Notes under the pieces: generated by a model | Told to the model about the DNA's origin: nothing | The model's database searches: none | What the model saw: the letters and a program-made list of their open reading frames with translations, nothing else | Translations under genes and position numbers: made by a program | Shown here: piece after piece, positions 20,340 to 22,637 of the stretch | Layout: each line of letters starts with the position of its first letter | Position numbering within the stretch: position 1 is the stretch's first letter | From: Saccoglossus kowalevskii | Lineage: Eukaryota > Hemichordata > Enteropneusta > Harrimaniidae | DNA: 22,637 nucleotides | Reading direction: 5' to 3' | Assembly (NCBI RefSeq): GCF_000003605.2 | Contig: NW_003140829.1 | Location: 61,117-83,753 of the forward strand

Positions 20340-21485
20340 ATGGAGAATGACGAGTACGATGACGTTTTTGCTGGGCAGTTCGGATTTAACCTAACGCTCA
20401 TTCACAAACTGTTAGCCGAGCTTAATCTCACCAGTATAAGGGATTTCGTCGACCACTTCGAACTGGAATTTCCGACTGTCCTACACGAACTTTCTCCGTA
20501 TTCCAAGATAGCACTGGGAATTTTCTATTCGTTAGTGTTTTTGCTCGCTGTCATTGGCAACACTTTGGTGATCATGGCCGTTGTATCAAATAAAACCATG
20601 CACACTGTGACAAACGTGTTCATAGTATCTTTAGCTATTTCAAACTTTATGATCGCAGTGTTCTGTATTCCCTTCACGTTTATCGAGGCTATCACCGCAG
20701 AATGGGTCCTAGGAACAGTGATGTGTAAGATACTTCCTTATATAACGACAGTCTCCGTCACATCCAATATACTTACACTTACTTGTATTGCCATCAATCG
20801 TTACTACGCCGTGTGCTTCCCCCTGCAGAACAAAGTGAAAATGACATCAGGTCGCGCTATACTCATGGCAGCATTCATTTGGGTTGTTGCTATGATAGCT
20901 ATGTCACCGCAGTTATTTGTTTTACAGACAAATGTAATCACGGACGTGATCTGGGACCGGGAGTACACAATATGTACAGAGGTGTGGCCCAACCAACAAC
21001 AGAAGAAGATGTTCACATTTTTCATTGTTGGGACATTTTACATTTTACAAATAGGGGTCATGATTGGGCTTTATTCCCGAATTGGACATAGACTTTGGGC
21101 GAGAAATGCTGTTGGACCTTCGCAGATTCTGCCTGAATATCTAGCTGCCTCGATGAGAAGAAAGCGACGAGCCACCTTGATGCTTATATTAGTGGTGGTA
21201 CTTTTTGCTGTATGCTGGGCCCCATTCCATATTGTCAGCGTTATCAGAGAATTCCCACCCCTTCCAGATAATGAGACAAACCGGCTAATGTTAGCAATTG
21301 TTCAATTGGTGGCTTTCTGTGATAGCTGTATCAACCCTTTTATTTACGCTTTTTTGAATGAAAGTTTTCGACGACGATTCATCTCCTCACTCAGATGCAA
21401 AAAACGACAGAGAAAGAAAATTCTTGTCCAGGCACAGAAACAAGTTTACACTAAGAATATTTACATTGCTGAAAGCATTATCTAA
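20340..21485 (+). CDS. QRFPR-like: QRFP/26RFa-receptor-like neuropeptide GPCR (class A)
   Basis: A 381-residue, seven-helix plasma-membrane receptor, presumably for an RFamide-type neuropeptide and signalling through G proteins. The start has a strong context (AAAATGG). The N terminus (1-56) has N-glycosylation sites at N17 and N29 and two helix-like segments, resembling the QRFPR N-terminal domain. Approximate helices: 57-81, 90-116, 126-157, 171-193, 225-248, 276-303, 314-339, then helix 8. Conserved: GN73-74, C129-C212 disulfide, R154 (3.50), W181 (4.50), Y245 (5.58), FAVCWAP 289-295, NPFIY 332-336. QRFPR-like stretches include LYSRIGHRLW (244-253) and KRRATLML. Unusual: N102 at 2.50, N153 at 3.49, Q237 at 5.50 and D328 at 7.45. 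The C tail is short and basic, with a possible palmitoylated C353. The coding part has no intron, unlike vertebrate QRFPR. Ligand and exact orthology are inferred; NPFF-receptor relatives remain possible. Confidence 0.95.
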   Translation: MENDEYDDVFAGQFGFNLTLIHKLLAELNLTSIRDFVDHFELEFPTVLHELSPYSKIALGIFYSLVFLLAVIGNTLVIMAVVSNKTMHTVTNVFIVSLAISNFMIAVFCIPFTFIEAITAEWVLGTVMCKILPYITTVSVTSNILTLTCIAINRYYAVCFPLQNKVKMTSGRAILMAAFIWVVAMIAMSPQLFVLQTNVITDVIWDREYTICTEVWPNQQQKKMFTFFIVGTFYILQIGVMIGLYSRIGHRLWARNAVGPSQILPEYLAASMRRKRRATLMLILVVVLFAVCWAPFHIVSVIREFPPLPDNETNRLMLAIVQLVAFCDSCINPFIYAFLNESFRRRFISSLRCKKRQRKKILVQAQKQVYTKNIYIAESII

Positions 21486-21534
21486 AAAAAAATATTTGAA
21501 ACTGGACAGAGGGAGTGGCGGTCAAAATCTGATA

Positions 21535-21540
21535 AATAAA
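21535..21540 (+). terminator. Proximal polyadenylation signal
   Basis: AATAAA lies 50 bases after the receptor stop codon, followed by a GT-rich TGCTGTGTAT about 20 bases on. This fits a cleavage site near 21555. Confidence 0.55.
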
Positions 21541-21599
21541 AGACATACAAAAATATATGCTGTGTATATTAAAGCTAAGGAATTATAATATTTTTGTGA

Positions 21600-22285
21600 A
21601 TATTACAGTGTAGGTACATTATCCAGTGTGACACGGATGAGCACTCAACACTGAAGCGTTTTTTTTAAAGGATTTCCCTACTTAGCGAATTGGGAACCAG
21701 GCTATATAATCAACCTATTATTTTGATGTCGTCGAACCTTTTAAATTTGATGGTATTTGCGTTTTCAGCTCAATTTACTTCGGCGTGATAGAGACGCAAC
21801 TCGTAACCTGATTGGATTTCTACATTCCTATATAAGCTGAAATGTATTTTTCTATAACAAATATATGAAGGTATTACTAGTATATTACTCTCATTTTATA
21901 TTTTTGTTGTTAACACTCCTGTGTGTTACAGATAACAATTGAGTATTTATGACAATATGAATACAATACAAAGAAAGCTAGTGTACCTTTCTATCATTTA
22001 TTGTACAACACACTAGACAGTGTGACAATAGGTGCGTAATCATCGCATACATGTCTTATGTGGATATACTTACACACATTCACACAAATATAAAAAAGGA
22101 ACATTCGACTTATACGTTTTACTTATGCTTATATAACTGTGGCGTGGACTTTGTGAGGTTTGTTTTAATTTCTATAAAGATTATATATACATTCCAATCT
22201 TATTCAAATGTGAGTTTCTGTAATGTAAAATGTCAAATATTAAAATACTGTAGAAAATGGTATTGTGTGTCTTCACTAGGTTGTA
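21600..22285. other. Receptor 3' flank or extended 3' UTR
   Basis: AT-rich, without a supported gene. A 79-codon plus frame (22051-22290) has no recognisable domain. It may be transcribed as 3' UTR if the distal poly(A) signal is used. Confidence 0.5.
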
Positions 22286-22291
22286 AATAAA
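22286..22291 (+). terminator. Distal polyadenylation signal candidate
   Basis: AATAAA followed by TGTAGTATTG. Use would give a 3' UTR of about 0.8 kb. In such AT-rich sequence the hexamer is expected often. Confidence 0.25.
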
Positions 22292-22415
22292 TGTAGTATT
22301 GCTTTAATACTTATTTTCAGCAATTTCTGGTTTAAGAGGGGATGTAATGTTAGCCAGAATACTAGTAAACGTTACAAATTTTGCACAAAAAATGCTTGGT
22401 TTGGGACATTGGTCC

Positions 22416-22440
22416 CTTAAGATAGAGTTGCAGGTTCGTG
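22416..22440 (+). repeat. Dispersed 25-bp repeat, copy 2
   Basis: It matches 6810-6834 at 23 of 25 bases, again ending GCAGGTTCGTG. It is followed by GGCACTTGGGAGTGAA, unlike copy 1. The rest of the window to 22637 holds no gene and ends in an A-rich run. Confidence 0.4.
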
Positions 22441-22637
22441 GGCACTTGGGAGTGAATTTTTTTCTTTGCTTTTTATTATCCAAACAGTCTTGGCTATAGA
22501 CTGTTAAACTTTTGTAGAATTATGAATAGTGGAACATACTCAAAAGACGATTTTAGAATATAAATAACTGGTGCAAACATTCTCTCTTTTGAATGCTTAG
22601 CAAGATTTAGCATGGCAGCACATAAATAATAAAAAAA

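Noticed and set aside
20783..21091. Second protein overlapping the receptor (also 20804-21025 minus and 21358-21588 plus)
   Set aside because: These are out-of-frame shadows of the receptor CDS.

Overview
The window is AT-rich animal DNA, most likely from a marine invertebrate. The signs are one rhodopsin-class neuropeptide GPCR, long gene-free stretches, several micro- and minisatellites, spliceosomal intron signals and a compact LTR retroelement. There are no bacterial operons, ribosome binding sites or viral genes. The exact phylum cannot be read from the sequence.

Layout. The window opens inside a (TAAA)n microsatellite (1-97). An 8-copy, 45-bp minisatellite follows (681-1040), then a CpG-enriched, promoter-like stretch (about 1380-1704). 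A TGACG cluster lies at 2823-2846, a degenerate GACG-rich repeat with RFX X-box-like cores at about 3055-3400, and a 28-copy, 39-bp minisatellite with recurrent GATA motifs at 4184-5304. The region 5305-13930 is essentially gene-free; it holds a three-copy degenerate repeat, an (ATA)n microsatellite and a GC-rich terminal-inverted-repeat element bounded by TTAA (10395-10527). A 2.68-kb LTR element without protein genes lies at 13938-16615, read on the minus strand, with a matching target duplication. A 55-nt near-perfect hairpin is at 17355-17409.

The single convincing gene is at the right end. The 381-codon intronless CDS (20340-21485, +) encodes a seven-transmembrane receptor most like the QRFP/26RFa receptor (QRFPR/GPR103) group. 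Upstream signals allow a model: inverted CCAAT plus GC box and TATA box (19356-19462), a short noncoding exon 1 ending at a GTGAGT donor (19562), a roughly 475-bp 5' UTR intron, an acceptor at 20036-20037, and exon 2 carrying the whole CDS. AATAAA signals follow at 21535 and 22286.

The most interesting observation is that this receptor keeps its fold-defining residues but departs from class A consensus at several activation positions: N at 2.50, N at 3.49, Q at 5.50 and D at 7.45. The last, together with N at 2.50, looks like a swap of charge inside the sodium pocket.
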